Program-made: the position numbers and the translations under genes
NCBI GenBank assembly: GCA_003415625.1
Contig: PYIU01000011.1
Coordinates: 1,501,001-1,565,000, forward strand
Direction: 5' to 3'
Length of the DNA: 64,000 bases
From: Aquanectria penicillioides
Lineage: Eukaryota; Ascomycota; Sordariomycetes; Hypocreales; Nectriaceae
In this document: positions 47,720 to 58,875 of the stretch, piece after piece
Layout: each line of letters starts with the position of its first letter
Position numbering within the stretch: the stretch's first letter is position 1
Notes under the pieces: model-generated
Databases searched by the model: none
What the model saw: only the letters and a program-made list of their open reading frames with translations
What the model was told of the DNA's origin: nothing

Positions 47720-48088
47720 GTAGAATAGATGGCATAATTAATTCATGAATTATGTCGTATATTGTCTCGGCCAGATCGTTGTGATGTCTCTCTGTAAGAA
47801 TTAAGATCCTAATTTCCTCCAGATTTGGACCTTTCATTTTCAGCTCCTTTCAGTTACATAGAGGGACCAGGAAAAACGCACAGGACGAGAATAATGCACC
47901 ATCATATTCGTGGCAGGTATTTAGTGCAACGCTACATGAGAAGGAGTACTCTCCAGCTAAATGTCTCTCGAAAATTTCACCAGGAATAAATCAATGAGCG
48001 TTACATAAATTCCAAACATTGCTCTGAGTGAAACCAGTTCAATTTGAAGGAGCGAAAGATTGGAGGCTGTTTTATCAGGCCCTTCTCA
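47720..48088. other. Convergent spacer
   Basis: Between the 3' ends of the aldo-keto reductase and PhyH relics. No gene. Confidence 0.4.
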
Positions 48089-49196
48089 CTATCGTTTTCT
48101 GTAATGAACTTTACAAAGGAATGACTCAGTGACCGTCTGAAATTCCCTCTCATACGGCCCCATGCCTGCAAGCGTCAACAATTTATCAGTGTACTCAGGC
48201 TTCTCACTCGGCTCGTCCCGATTTCTCGGATCAAGGCTTCCATCCGATAGATGCGCCTTCAGGGGCCTAAGGTATATGTTGTCGTGAGTCCAATCGGTTG
48301 TGGCGCCAAAGACTGAGAAGACGCGCCGCTTCTCAGCGATTGCCTCCTTGGTTGCTAGCTCAGCCAGCGAGTAGCTAACATAGATGCCGGTTCGGATCAC
48401 GTCGCTCTTTGCCGTTGGTTCTCCGCCCCAGGGAACAGTGCGACTGTCCCAAAGGATCAAATCACCATGCTCCGCATGGATCTTCATGGACTGAAGCCCC
48501 TTGTTTGCCCACCACTCCATTTCATGCTCACTGAATCGTCGCCAGTCCTTCGTCTCCCAAGCAGACGGATCAGTCGCGTTATCAAAGAACTCATCATTCA
48601 GTGTCTTGGATTTGGGGAGCACCATCAAGCTTCCATCCTCACTGCCGGCGGAGCTGAGGTCAACGATGTCTTGGATGCAGTGGACACCTCGCTTCAGAGA
48701 TGACTGGTCAATATGAGGCCAAGGAGCCCTGGCAAGCTTGTCCTCACGATTGGGGAAAGCGATATTGAGCGAATCAAACGACACTAGAAGCTCGTCAGTG
48801 CCCCATACTTTAGCAAATGCATCAACAACACCAGGTTCCATTCTTGCATCCCACGGACCACACAGTAGTCGACAAAGGTGTTGAGCTTGCTCTGAACGGG
48901 CAGTTCTCGGCCCTCCAAGTGGCAGGGTCGTTCATCTCAAGAGCTGTGTCAAAGGACTTCAGCCAATTGAAGGCCTTCTGTTGGTACTCAACGGCGCGGT
49001 CGCGAGGAATAGCGCCTCGGATAATGGCATAACCGTTCTCTCGGAGTTCATCTCTAAAGTCGCCATAGTTGTTTTTGAGACTTGAAGCTTTGTCAACAAC
49101 AAAGCTGGAAAGCGGAGTTATGCACGATTCGTCAGTGGCAGCTTACTTGAGATGAGGACCAATTGTCGCCGGAATGCTAGTGGGTTTGGAGGGCAT
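48089..49196 (-). pseudogene. PhyH/DUF1479-like Fe(II)/2-oxoglutarate dioxygenase, pseudogene with two indels
   Basis: The first exon MPSKPTSIPATIGPHL (from 49196) joins by a 42-nt intron (49105-49146) to ELRENGYAIIRGAIPRDRAVEYQQKAFNWL, a typical start of this dioxygenase group. At about 48899-48906 one base is missing after WRAE. The next block, LPVQSKLNTFVDYCVV, is in another frame. At about 48850-48860 a second gap of roughly ten bases leads to WDARMEPGVVDAFAKVWGTDELLVSFD in the third frame. The rest is open: the iron motif HID (PWPHIDQSSLKRG), HAEHGDLILWDSRTV, and a normal end at 48089. In the last motif Pro-Trp follows DSRTV where a His is common. The enzyme would hydroxylate a small organic substrate. 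This copy cannot be made intact. Confidence 0.78.
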
Positions 49197-49676
49197 AGTG
49201 GCGATTGTAGACTTGAAAAATTTAGGTGGTATCTGGTACTTGTATGGTGTTGTAGTTGGTTGAGGACTCTTTGGTAGCTGTCTGTGGGTGGCTTTCTCCT
49301 GATGATCATATCCAGCTACTCGAGCTTGACAATTTGGCTCAACTTTTAGTAGATTCTCCAATGCCGGATATGTACACTATTCCCCCGAACCTGGACTACG
49401 GAAACCTTGTCATAAACGAGATATTCTAACAATATCCGATCTCATCAGCCGGCTACAAAAAGCAAGTCGGTCGATCACGATGGTTCAGTGACACAATGGC
49501 TCGAACCTTAGCTGAGATCTGACAGACGATCAACTCGGGGTGCGTCGAGAAGTCTCCCATGTCCAGGCTCCTGATCAACCTCCAACTCAAGCCTCTCACT
49601 GCTTCGCCTCCGACTGCTCCATCTCCAGCTCAACCCACTACCACCAACTTCAACATAAGTCCCCAACGATTGTAGA
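49197..49676. other. Spacer between dioxygenase relic and hAT relic
   Basis: No gene. The 5' end of the transposon probably lies in or near this stretch, but I could not find its terminal inverted repeat. Confidence 0.35.
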
Positions 49677-51951
49677 TTGGTAGCCGTACCTTCCTCCAAC
49701 AGCCACAGTGGAAATCATCGATCAGTCAACATGGACTTTTCCTCGCCGAAGTGCTTGGGAGTACGCCAGGCAACATCTCTTGGCTGTGCAAGACTTGCAA
49801 CCAACAGGCCATATCCGAGGCTGCACTTTGGTGCGTCCAATCGACGACATCAGCAGCAATGCATCCGCAGTCTACTCATAATTGTAGCCAAACTGTTTCG
49901 CAAACCGTCTCGCAACCTCACTTGCAAACTCTTTCGCAAATCGGGCCCATCTCGAATGAAAGAGCAAACTCCGCCTCCACCGCTCCTCCTGTTCAACAGA
50001 GACAACCCTCGGGCCCAGGAATACCCTCTTAGGAGGCCGTGGACCAGTTCAAATCCACATTTGTCCGCTGGCTTGTTGACTCAAATATTCCGCTCGACGC
50101 TATTGGCCACCCATCCTTTCAACGGCTCATTCTCACACCAAGCCAAGTAACCGAAGCTGCTATGCCTCTTAACCAATCTATCCCTGTCAAAGAACGGCTC
50201 CTCAGCGGATTCCATGCTTTCAGAGTCAAGATACAGCAACAACTACAGGCATCTCAGTCACTAGTTCACATGACATTCAATGTCTGGCTCTTACAACGCC
50301 AATCCACCCTATTAGCCATAACTGGCCACTTCATCAACGATTTGGGCGACCTTCAATCCTTGTTGATGGGTATGCACCAAATCAGTGGCCCAGTATCGAA
50401 TCAAATCGTGGCATGATTAATCGCTCAGGCCATCATCTCATTCAAAATCCCCAGTCCTGGGTTTGTCACACTCCATTACGGCAGACCCCAAGAGCAATGT
50501 CTCGAGGGCCTGCTTCAATGTGGCCTCGCCCCAACGACCTGGAATCCCTTATTGAAGAGTATCAATACTACCAAGCTGCTATGCATCAGCGACATGATCA
50601 ACATGGTTGGCACAACCCTCCTAAAAACACTTGATGGGAAATCCGTATTAAGCCCAGGGTTAGATACACCATCACGTACGCAATCTGAAGAAGAGGCGAT
50701 AGTGTGGTGGAGAAAATTAGGACCCTACACGAAGCTGACCTCCTTAATTACATTTATCCGCTCACTTCCTCGGTGCCGTCTTCAGTTCGAGTCTATCATT
50801 CGAGGCTGTTCACTTCCTAGCATGAATGAAGATGTGCGCTCTTTGTGGATTTCAGATGATCGCATCAAAGTCTTGGTGGGCGGTGAGGGGTCATGAAGTC
50901 TCGCCTTGGATATTAAACTTCTCGCTCTAAGGCTTTGTGAGCCTATTCGTTAATGGCTTGAAATTAACAGTAATGACGCTGAAGCACCGCGTGTCCCTCG
51001 TTGAATGCTACTGAACTCAGGTGATTGAGGCCTCCTCGAGAAGATGAGATGTATCCTAGTTCCACTCCTCGAAGAGACCATGAGGTTCAAATCTCGCAGC
51101 CCTGGATATATTGCATGGGTGATGAGAAGCCTCGGCCGTCTACGCAGTCACTTTGCCGCCCAAACAGATCTCAGGCAGATGCCAACAAACACACTTACAA
51201 TTGGAGACTCGTCTTGGGTCCGCACACTGCCATCAACTGTCTTGCAGCCCGAAGCATTACAAGAACTCGCCGTGAAGTCTCTTCTTCAAGACTTTAATTC
51301 AGCAGACTTGCAGCTGGATAGTTCCACCACTGCTGCCCCAATCACCGAACCAGCGTCAACCTTCTCCCACATCTCAATCCGATTTTGTTGTCAAAATGGC
51401 CTCTATTGGCTAGACTACGATATCAAGTTGCTTGCTGGAAATCTGGTCTCTTGGGCAGCGGCTATACTACACCCAGGACTAACAATAAGGTGGGTCAAAG
51501 AGGCTGTGCCAAATTAAGCCCCTGCTATTCAACAACAATTCGAGCGTCTGTTTCACAAAGCACGGGCTGTCTCAAGTCCTCCAGGCTGTTTAGAAAGCCA
51601 AGGTGAAACAAATGGTACAAGTGGGCTACCCGACCTATTACCTCCATCTTTCGACGAGGAGCCGGAAGTGATAATAGCCCTGCCGGTAGAGACATCCGGG
51701 CTTGGTTCGCGAAGCCACCAGAGCCAGGAAAAGACCCGATTCAATGGTGGAGGCAACATATAATCATTTATCCACATTTAGGTAAAATCGCCCTGGATAT
51801 ATTGTCTGCACCGCCTAATTCTATTGATATGGATTTCCTTTATGGCTCAGAAGAGATCCAGCAGGCAAAATCGCTAAGCCTTTCGTCCATGACAACGAGG
51901 TCTACAATGCGCTGGAATGTTTGAGGAACTGGACGAAAGGTGTTTAAATTC
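49677..51951 (+). mobile_element. hAT-family DNA transposon relic
   Basis: Fragments of a single transposase appear in order, mostly in one frame broken by stops. They are a BED-finger-like WLCKTCNQQAISEAALW near 49780; FKSTFVRWLVDSNIPLDAIGHPSFQRLI (50039 on), typical of fungal hAT elements; HFINDLGDLQSLLMGMHQISG; WWRKLGPYTKLTSLITFIR; and LVSWAAAILHPGLTIRWV. At the end, in shifted frames, the C-terminal dimerisation domain survives: WWRQHIIIYPHLGKIALDILSAPP, and VYNALECLRNWTKGV just before 51951. The ERVFS-type signature is eroded. No open frame exceeds about 160 codons, so it is immobile. Terminal inverted repeats and the 8-bp target duplication were not found by eye. Confidence 0.75.
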
Positions 51952-52046
51952 AGCAATAGCAATAGAATTATAGTTCAAATGGAGTTTGATGTTCAGCAGG
52001 CGTGTACATTTTGACCTCCCACGTCTATTTACATCACACAGAAGTA

Positions 52047-52201
52047 CCGTATTCTCTCGACAAATTGGACCACCTTAGCGTCGGCGGGATCTCCGCGTTT
52101 TACAAGAAAAAGAAAATTCCAAGTCACATAATTGGCCGTGTGCACGTTGTGTGCACTTTCTTGAAGAAACTAAGGTGGTCCAATTTGTTGAGAGAATACG
52201 G
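52047..52201. mobile_element. 155-bp MITE with 32-bp terminal inverted repeats and TA target site
   Basis: The left end (52047-52078) begins CCGTATTCTCTCGACAAATT, and the right end (52170-52201) is its reverse complement, matching at 31 of 32 positions. Both ends are flanked directly by TA (52045-52046 and 52202-52203). The interior has no coding frame. TA duplication and short length mark it as a Tc1/mariner-type (pogo/Fot-like) miniature element. Well-preserved ends suggest it inserted much more recently than the neighbouring hAT relic decayed. Confidence 0.9.
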
Positions 52202-52203
52202 TA

Positions 52204-55197
52204 GACTGTCCGACTAGCGGGACTCTCAATTGATCTCAATCTCATATTTTCTTTTCGAACTGGTGTGTGAACATTCCTGATGGCTGAGCAATAATACAAT
52301 TGGTCTTTTTGCTTCGAAAACTTGCACTTGATAACCTTTATTACGCTGCCCAAATTCGCATTGATCATCCTTATTCCCCTCCTCCCTCTGTGCTATTCCA
52401 GCGCAAATAAAATTGCCGAGCCTACCTCATCATGACAATATCTAGAAACCACCACGTGTCTCCACAGCCACAACCCTCCGTCAGACAACCCCCAGGATGA
52501 CAGGACTAAACTAATGAGTTTCAATTATGAACTTGACCATACTATGCTTCGAAATTTGACACCTTGTTGACTAGCCATTAGTTTGTTGCATGGTACCATA
52601 GCGATCTAAGTTCATTAATCCATCGATCGTAGCCGGGACCCAATTATGCATCAAAAGTTTTCGACAGTGCCATGAAGCCCTAAAACGCCGAGCCCGTACA
52701 TATAGGTGGTTTCACTCTCCTAAGCAGATGGTGGCGTAACACTGTTGAGACGATTCCTGCATATTAATTATGCCATGCGCACATCTACTTATGCTGAGAT
52801 TGGTGTGGAGAAGTTCGCATCCCGACCCTTTGGTACTCTACCTCACATCCTACAGTCATTGGCTACGGAGTCTGTACGGCGGTAAATATACGTGTAGTTT
52901 GGCATCTTTGTTCAAAGTACCGATTTTCAACAAGGGAAAGGCGTTCTCTTACCCAGCAATCTCATGGAAGCAGACTTCAAGAAGCAACCATTGCGGTCAT
53001 TTTTACCTTGAAGAAAAGAGCTGACGCATGGATTTATGATCCTAGCAAGTGAGCCTAGGCAAGAGGTTGGGTTAGGAGATTGGCCAGTACGTGAGTCTAG
53101 ATCCAGTTAGCGCACAACAAGATCAGTCGATGAACATCAACAATAGACCTAACTAACAAGCAACTCGACAACTAGGCGTCAACTGGATCAAGACACGGGG
53201 ACTAACATATAGGCGCACCAAGAGTGCAGATAACTCATATAGCTTGGTGGCTGAGATAATATCAGGCATCAGCAGACTGTGCCGCCCGTTGCCCGTGTCA
53301 GCAAGGCGGAATAGCGTATTGGCGAGGCTAGATACGATAATGATCGATGACGCAACTGGTCAAGTGGCTGAGAAAATCAATCCAGTAGCCCATCTTATAC
53401 CTTGTCGACTCAGAGCTAACCTTTTAAGTCCGCGTTTATGAGAAGCGACCCTCTTGGCGTTTGCGCGTTTTCATACCACCCGGGGCGGCGCTTTTTTATG
53501 GCCGCGGAGATTTCGATCAGCCAGGGTTCCTGCAAAGTAACGGCCCCATGATCTAATAATGGGAGGCACTCCAGGATTCAATCCTTCCACATTTTGCGCA
53601 CGTACCATAAGATCTCCTCCCTAGCACACGAAGCCTCGCCAACTCGAGATGTCGCTCCAGGATAGTGAAGACAGAAACGCCCAGAAACCATAGGATCATC
53701 AGAAAACGAACGATATCTGATCCATGTCACGAAAAACTAGAAATACTATTTGAGTCTCATCCCACCTCTCAACTAAATTTTGTTAATATCACATTGAAGA
53801 TACTCTCGAGGGATTTTGTTGCGTAGGGTAGTATTTCGTAAAGAGTTCTGCAAATCAGTGTTCTCTGTTTGCTGATATCTTCAAAATCGTTGCCCTAATC
53901 TCTGGAGCCAAATGTTTTGGCCAGGACCCTGCGTCTCGAAGGCAAAGCTCTTGCTTCCCAAGGCTGTTTTTCTATTACCATAAGTAGCGAGACCATCCAA
54001 CCACGGCCATTGCTCGGAGGATTCAACATTGCCTCCAACCGTTTCGCACACAAAAAGGCCAATAATAGACGACAAATGAATGAAATATTCCAAATTTCTC
54101 ACAAGCATGTCAGCATGCCTGGCTGAAGATACAGCATGCATGCAGTGAGATTTCTTGGCATCGCCCGAGGGCATGTCTAGTTGAGAATTTGGATCCACAA
54201 GTGGAGAGATGTCACAGCCTGATCCTGAAAACCGGGATACACCTTGCTAGGAATCAAGTCCCTCCATCAAAGGTTCAATGAATTGTGTACGGGTTATGAG
54301 AATTGCATACGAACAATTACCAGTGCATTATATCATCATCACCTTCTGTTATAGAACTATGGTAAGAAAAAGAAAATGGCCTACAGACAGTAACAAAGAG
54401 TTGTTCAATGAATTATGAGCGTGTTTTCTGAGATCCCAAAATTTAATTGACTGACTGCCTCGGCATCTCGACGCGTAGATCCCTCCACTCGAGCCAACAC
54501 CTTATCAGCTTATGTGGGGATCTCGGCCCACATATCCAGCCTTAAAATGTCCCACGAAATAGGAGATGATGAATCAAGTAATGGTTGCGCAGCGTTTTGA
54601 TTGGTGCAGAACGAAAATACCAATCCTGGACTCTGATTAGTCGTCAATTCAACAGTGGACTGGCCTACCTACCTTTGATCCAATGTGGCTAAGGCGAAAG
54701 CAATCCGGAGGTTATCCACCGTGGTGCAGGCCATTATGAGACTGGTGTAACAATTCAGAGAGGTCGCCGGGTGCAGCATATGGGTACAAGGTAGGAAGTT
54801 GTCTTGAGAATATGACTGTGTATCATTGAGAAACCAAATATTACCTTGCAGAACGTTGAGAGGTTTCTTCAAAGGGCTGGAGCACCGATGCTGGGATCTC
54901 CTACCAAGTCTCACGATGGGATCCTTACTACGCCGTAGCTGAGCGGTACAAGACATGTGGCCAAGTCTGACAATGTCAACACTGCACAGGGGACGACCAC
55001 GTAGGATGAAACTCACCCAATATCCTTGGTTGTTGGTTCTGCAGTCGATGCACAGCCCCGTGTTTATAATCCTAGCAAGGCTTTTCCCAACACTGTGGCG
55101 ATTGTGTAAATATGACCGCTTTTTCTCTCCTTCAACCTTTTGCGCCGTTTCGTTCATGCACGAACAAGATCCGGTTTCTATGTTACCACTTTCCATC
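52204..55197. other. 3-kb gene-poor region
   Basis: No frame with domain or splice support. Candidates at 52770-53024, 53881-54198 and 54669-55223 are dismissed. The last overlaps the promoter of the Kelch gene on the opposite strand. There is no clear repeat by eye. It may contain old, unrecognisable transposon sequence. Confidence 0.4.
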
Positions 55198-57193
55198 ATG
55201 GAAATTAGAGCCGTGAGTGACAAGGCCTACAAACGTCGAGCGTATCAATCGGGTAAGCGGGTCAAAGAACATAGTTCTGCCCAGCTCATCAATCACAGAC
55301 TGACCTTCGTCTCCAGTTGCGGTGTTGGGCAACTACCTATACATCGCAGGTGGCTCGCTATCAACGTATACGGATGGAAAACAAGACTGGAATGGTACTG
55401 ATGACGCTATTCCTGGTAAGTATAGTACCGACCGTCGTACAACAAGCCATACTTATTCCGACACACCCAGTAAACGATACGCTCTCGATTTCATTAACGG
55501 AGAACTGGAAGGTTGAAGATGTTGACTTCAGCAATGTCAAAGCAGCAGATACCATGTCTTCAGTTACCAATTGCGCGTTTTGGGCGAGTTCTGATGGTAA
55601 ATCCCTATATCGATGGGGTGGTCAGGCTGTCAAGGAGACGAACAAAGACAGGCCATTGCGAACCCTTTGGCAGCTTGCTGCGGATGGCAACGGCAAAGGT
55701 TCGTGGTCAGCCGCAGCGACAGCTAATTCTGGAGACTTCGATTCCATGCGAATGGGGTTCGATGCGGCCACAACAAATTGCAACGGATTGGTGTACTCCA
55801 TAGGTGGTAGTGTTGACAAGTATTCGGATCCAAGTCTTGAAAGCCAGGGAGTGTCCCGGACGTCGAAAATCCCTGTTCCTGGAATGCTCACATACGACGC
55901 GTCCACAGGAGAATGGAAAAACCAGACAATAAACGCCATTAGCCAGCCTTATGGAGTCGTCAACAAAGCCGAAGCCCTGTGCATGTCCAACAGTGTATCG
56001 TCGAACCCGCTCGTCATACCCCTTGGCGGGGCTACTAGTTTGCCCACGCTGGTAACCGACGAGGAAAGGACAATCAGCTTCAGCAACATTACGTTCTACG
56101 ACACGGTCGAAAAACAATGGCGTTGGCAAAATACTTCGACTCCAGCCCCCGCGGGCCGGCAAGCCTTCTGTACAGTAGGCGTTGCAGGACAAGAGGGTAC
56201 CTATGAGATGTAAGAACCGGGATATGATTCTTCTGTGCTTTCGTTCCCACACTCATTGAATTATTCTGGCCTGGAAATAACCCATTAACGTCTTCCTTAG
56301 CTTTGTATACGGTGGCTATGATCGCTATACGGAGGTCTTCGACGACGTATGGGTGCTGTCCCTGCCCGGGTTCGTTTGGATGCAGGTCAACGCATCAATG
56401 AGTGAACCGCGGCACGACCACACTTGTGCTTTGGTGGGCAAAAGACAAGCCCTAGTCATGGGAGGGTTGTCTTCTCAAATATCTAGTCCAAATTGGAAGC
56501 CAAAAGACCCATGGCCAAATGCGATAGGCATTTTCGACCTGACAGAGCTTGCCTGGAAGGATAACTACAACGCAAACGCGGGCGCCTACGACTCACCACA
56601 GGTTATTAAGGACTGGTATAAAAATGTGTATGTTCGTTATTTAGTTACTAGGCAACCTTATTCTGACAATTCTATAGGGGTGTTAAAAGTGTCAAGTGGA
56701 GCAGCCCGGAGGTCGAGATGTTGTTCATGAATTGTAATGTTATTGCCTCAATGCCAATGATTTTCTGCCACTGCTAACGGATCCATTACATAAAGCCTCG
56801 ACAAATTCAACCAACTCAACGGAAACAAAAACAAAAATATCTAAAACGCCAGTCGGCGCAATCGTTGGAGGTGTGGTGGGTGGTTTGGCGTTAGTTGCGT
56901 TGGTCGTCGCCGCCCTCTTCCTGCTACGTCGCCGAAGGCAGAAACGCGACGGGTTCCAGTCAGTCAATACTGGAGATCCATCCCAGGTTGGCGGAAGTGA
57001 TGCCCCTCCAAGCTACCCTCTAGACAGCCGTGCATCGCCGGCCCAGTTCAGCGATACGAGCGCCATGGGGTATAAGCCAGAAATCGATTCCGTGACGCGC
57101 AACGAACTTCCAGCACCTGGCCGTCGACCAGCAACACCACCAGGGCCGGTTGAACTTGATGCGAGCCTTGGAAGCAGGATAGTTGCTAATTAG
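55198..57193 (+). CDS. Kelch-type beta-propeller protein with a single C-terminal membrane helix
   Basis: Six exons, 55198-55252, 55317-55415, 55471-56209, 56301-56627, 56678-56733 and 56796-57193, total 1674 nt (557 residues) with perfect phase. The extracellular part consists of Kelch/galactose-oxidase-like blades: AVLGNYLYIAGGSL, CAFWASSDGKSLYRWGG, NGLVYSIGGSVDKY, MLTYDASTGEW, FVYGGYDRYTEVFDDVWVLSLP, and RHDHTCALVGKRQALVMGGL. A Ser/Thr/Asn stalk precedes the membrane helix GAIVGGVVGGLALVALVVAA, stopped by LLRRRRQKR. The tail is Pro/Ser-rich and cytosolic. Similar proteins are surface receptors or wall-associated proteins of unknown ligand in Sordariomycetes. The first exon lacks a convincing signal peptide, so an upstream exon may be missing from this model. 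Confidence 0.8.
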
Positions 57194-57636
57194 ACGTCAA
57201 GCATACGGAGGGTCCATGTTATAGTTGGTTCTTTTCGTTTCACAATAGCGGGTAGGATAAATATTCTCAGTCACGAAAACAGCATGAAGCATTCCAGAAG
57301 CATTGGGGTCATTTGAATTAGATATCCAGTCTGTTTTTATCGCATAATAAATCATAAGTAAATGTTAAAAGTATCCCTTATTTGTTGGATTGCCTCTGTC
57401 TTTGATCTAGGACAGAGCGAGATAAAAGTAGCCAGTGCAATGAGCAAAATGGCCATACTAGGAACCAAGATGATTCCTTTTTCTGAACTCATTGGCACAA
57501 AGTTGTGTTATACCGCGACACCCAATACTATGCTGACTTTGGAGTCTGCGTCTGTTTATTGTAATTGGTCCCATCGCGAGAGTCAATATGCGAATGTGAA
57601 TGTCTAACCGCTGCTTCTCTCTTGATGCAAGACGCC
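57194..57636. other. Convergent 3' spacer
   Basis: Between the Kelch gene (+) and the glycosyltransferase (-). No gene. Confidence 0.45.
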
Positions 57637-58875
57637 TCATGCTTCTCTAAGTAGTGGACCCCTCTTCACCGGCTCCATTTCTGTGAACTCTAGTCTATCA
57701 GGGAGTTCCTTTTGGTTCCAGTATACGGTTCCATGTCTCAGCCAATCTCCATACGTCCTTGGAACATTGTCAGACCCTTTATGCTTCCTCCAGAGAGATC
57801 CAAGTGTGTCGCCCATCACTCTCAATATTAATCCGTGTGCAAGCTTGAACCCAAAACTCTTGCTTAAGCATGCCTCCACAATCTCTCTAGCCTGCTTTTG
57901 GTCTGCACTTTCACTCTCTCCTTCAGGAGGTATGCTTAGAGACATCAGCTCAAACTGCTTTGGCCCATTCCACGCGGTCGTATCATTAATTAGCTGTGAA
58001 CCGACCATATACTCGATGGCGTAAACATGCTCAGCCACGTACTTGGGCCCATTCCAACCATCCTCTTCGTCTATCAAGCACATGACCATTGTCATTACTT
58101 GACCTTGGATGATATAATCCGTCAACATCTTGCTGACTTCATCTGGGCCGTAGAACTTGCCATCTTCCTCAAAAGAGTAGCTACCTCCCATAAGAGGGAG
58201 TCCCTTAAGAAGTGGACTAGTGTGCATCCCATCTGTACTTGTCTTGCCTCCATCCGCAGCCCAGAGCTCAAGCAATAGTTTGTGGCACCTGAGGAACAAC
58301 GGGTTATTCTTCCTTGATGCCAGGAAGTAGTTAGTAAGGCTGCGCTCGCCAATCCCACCCATATTGTACGAGAGGATTTCGAAGGGTGAATCGGAGTTGC
58401 CGACGGTTGCGTTCCACATGCGGTCTAGATCTCCAATTTGAATCATTCCAACATCTGCGTAGACGCCTCCGTATTTGAGTAACAGAGGCCACCGTACAAG
58501 ATCCGAGGTATGTTGCGGAGCGTATTGGCCGCCCAGTGTGCCATTGATGAATGCTTGAGGGAAAACATTTGTATCATGGAGATCGAGAAATTTGGCAACG
58601 TTGAGAGGCGATGAAGGGTTACAATCAAGGACTCTCACCACCCAGCCCTGCTTAGAGAACCGCCTGTGCCATCCTCGAACTGTCCGTTGCGTGTAAGGGT
58701 GCATTTGGGCAAAACCATGATTCCAAAAGAACCATATGTTTTTCTCGTCTGAGACTGATTTGGGATGGAGTAGATCATAGTCGACTTCCGCCTCAGACCT
58801 TAAATCGAGAAGGTGATCTGAAATGGCGTATAGTCCCTCTGGGACAGGATATAGTTTTGTGTCTTTTGTGTCCAT
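57637..58875 (-). CDS. Glycosyltransferase, capsular-polysaccharide-synthesis/GT32-like
   Basis: A single-exon frame of 412 residues from MDTKDTKLYPV. Upstream in-frame ATGs at 58917 and 58947 would add 14-24 residues without changing the fold. The core has NIWFFWNHGFAQMHPYTQRTV (first strand), DLVRWPLLLKYGGVYADVGM with the DXD-type nucleotide-sugar/metal site (YADVG), NPLFLRCHKLLLELW and the downstream PLMGGSYSF. This is the fold of fungal proteins annotated as capsule polysaccharide synthesis or alpha-1,6-mannosyltransferase-related (Och1/GT32) enzymes. Neither a signal anchor nor a transmembrane helix is evident at the chosen start, so the compartment is uncertain. It probably transfers a hexose to a glycan or small molecule. 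The acceptor is unknown. Confidence 0.75.
   Translation of the reverse strand: MDTKDTKLYPVPEGLYAISDHLLDLRSEAEVDYDLLHPKSVSDEKNIWFFWNHGFAQMHPYTQRTVRGWHRRFSKQGWVVRVLDCNPSSPLNVAKFLDLHDTNVFPQAFINGTLGGQYAPQHTSDLVRWPLLLKYGGVYADVGMIQIGDLDRMWNATVGNSDSPFEILSYNMGGIGERSLTNYFLASRKNNPLFLRCHKLLLELWAADGGKTSTDGMHTSPLLKGLPLMGGSYSFEEDGKFYGPDEVSKMLTDYIIQGQVMTMVMCLIDEEDGWNGPKYVAEHVYAIEYMVGSQLINDTTAWNGPKQFELMSLSIPPEGESESADQKQAREIVEACLSKSFGFKLAHGLILRVMGDTLGSLWRKHKGSDNVPRTYGDWLRHGTVYWNQKELPDRLEFTEMEPVKRGPLLREA

Noticed and set aside
51060..51110. A tRNA B-box-like GGTTCAAATCTC
   Set aside because: No matching acceptor stem, D-arm or A-box could be folded, and it lies within the hAT relic coding sequence. No tRNA gene was found elsewhere by eye.
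53040..53100. GGTTGGGTTAGGAG resembling telomere-type TTAGGG repeats
   Set aside because: Only one imperfect unit, not an array.
54669..55223. A 184-codon minus-strand frame
   Set aside because: Low-complexity composition, no domain, and it overlaps the first exon and promoter of the well-supported Kelch gene.
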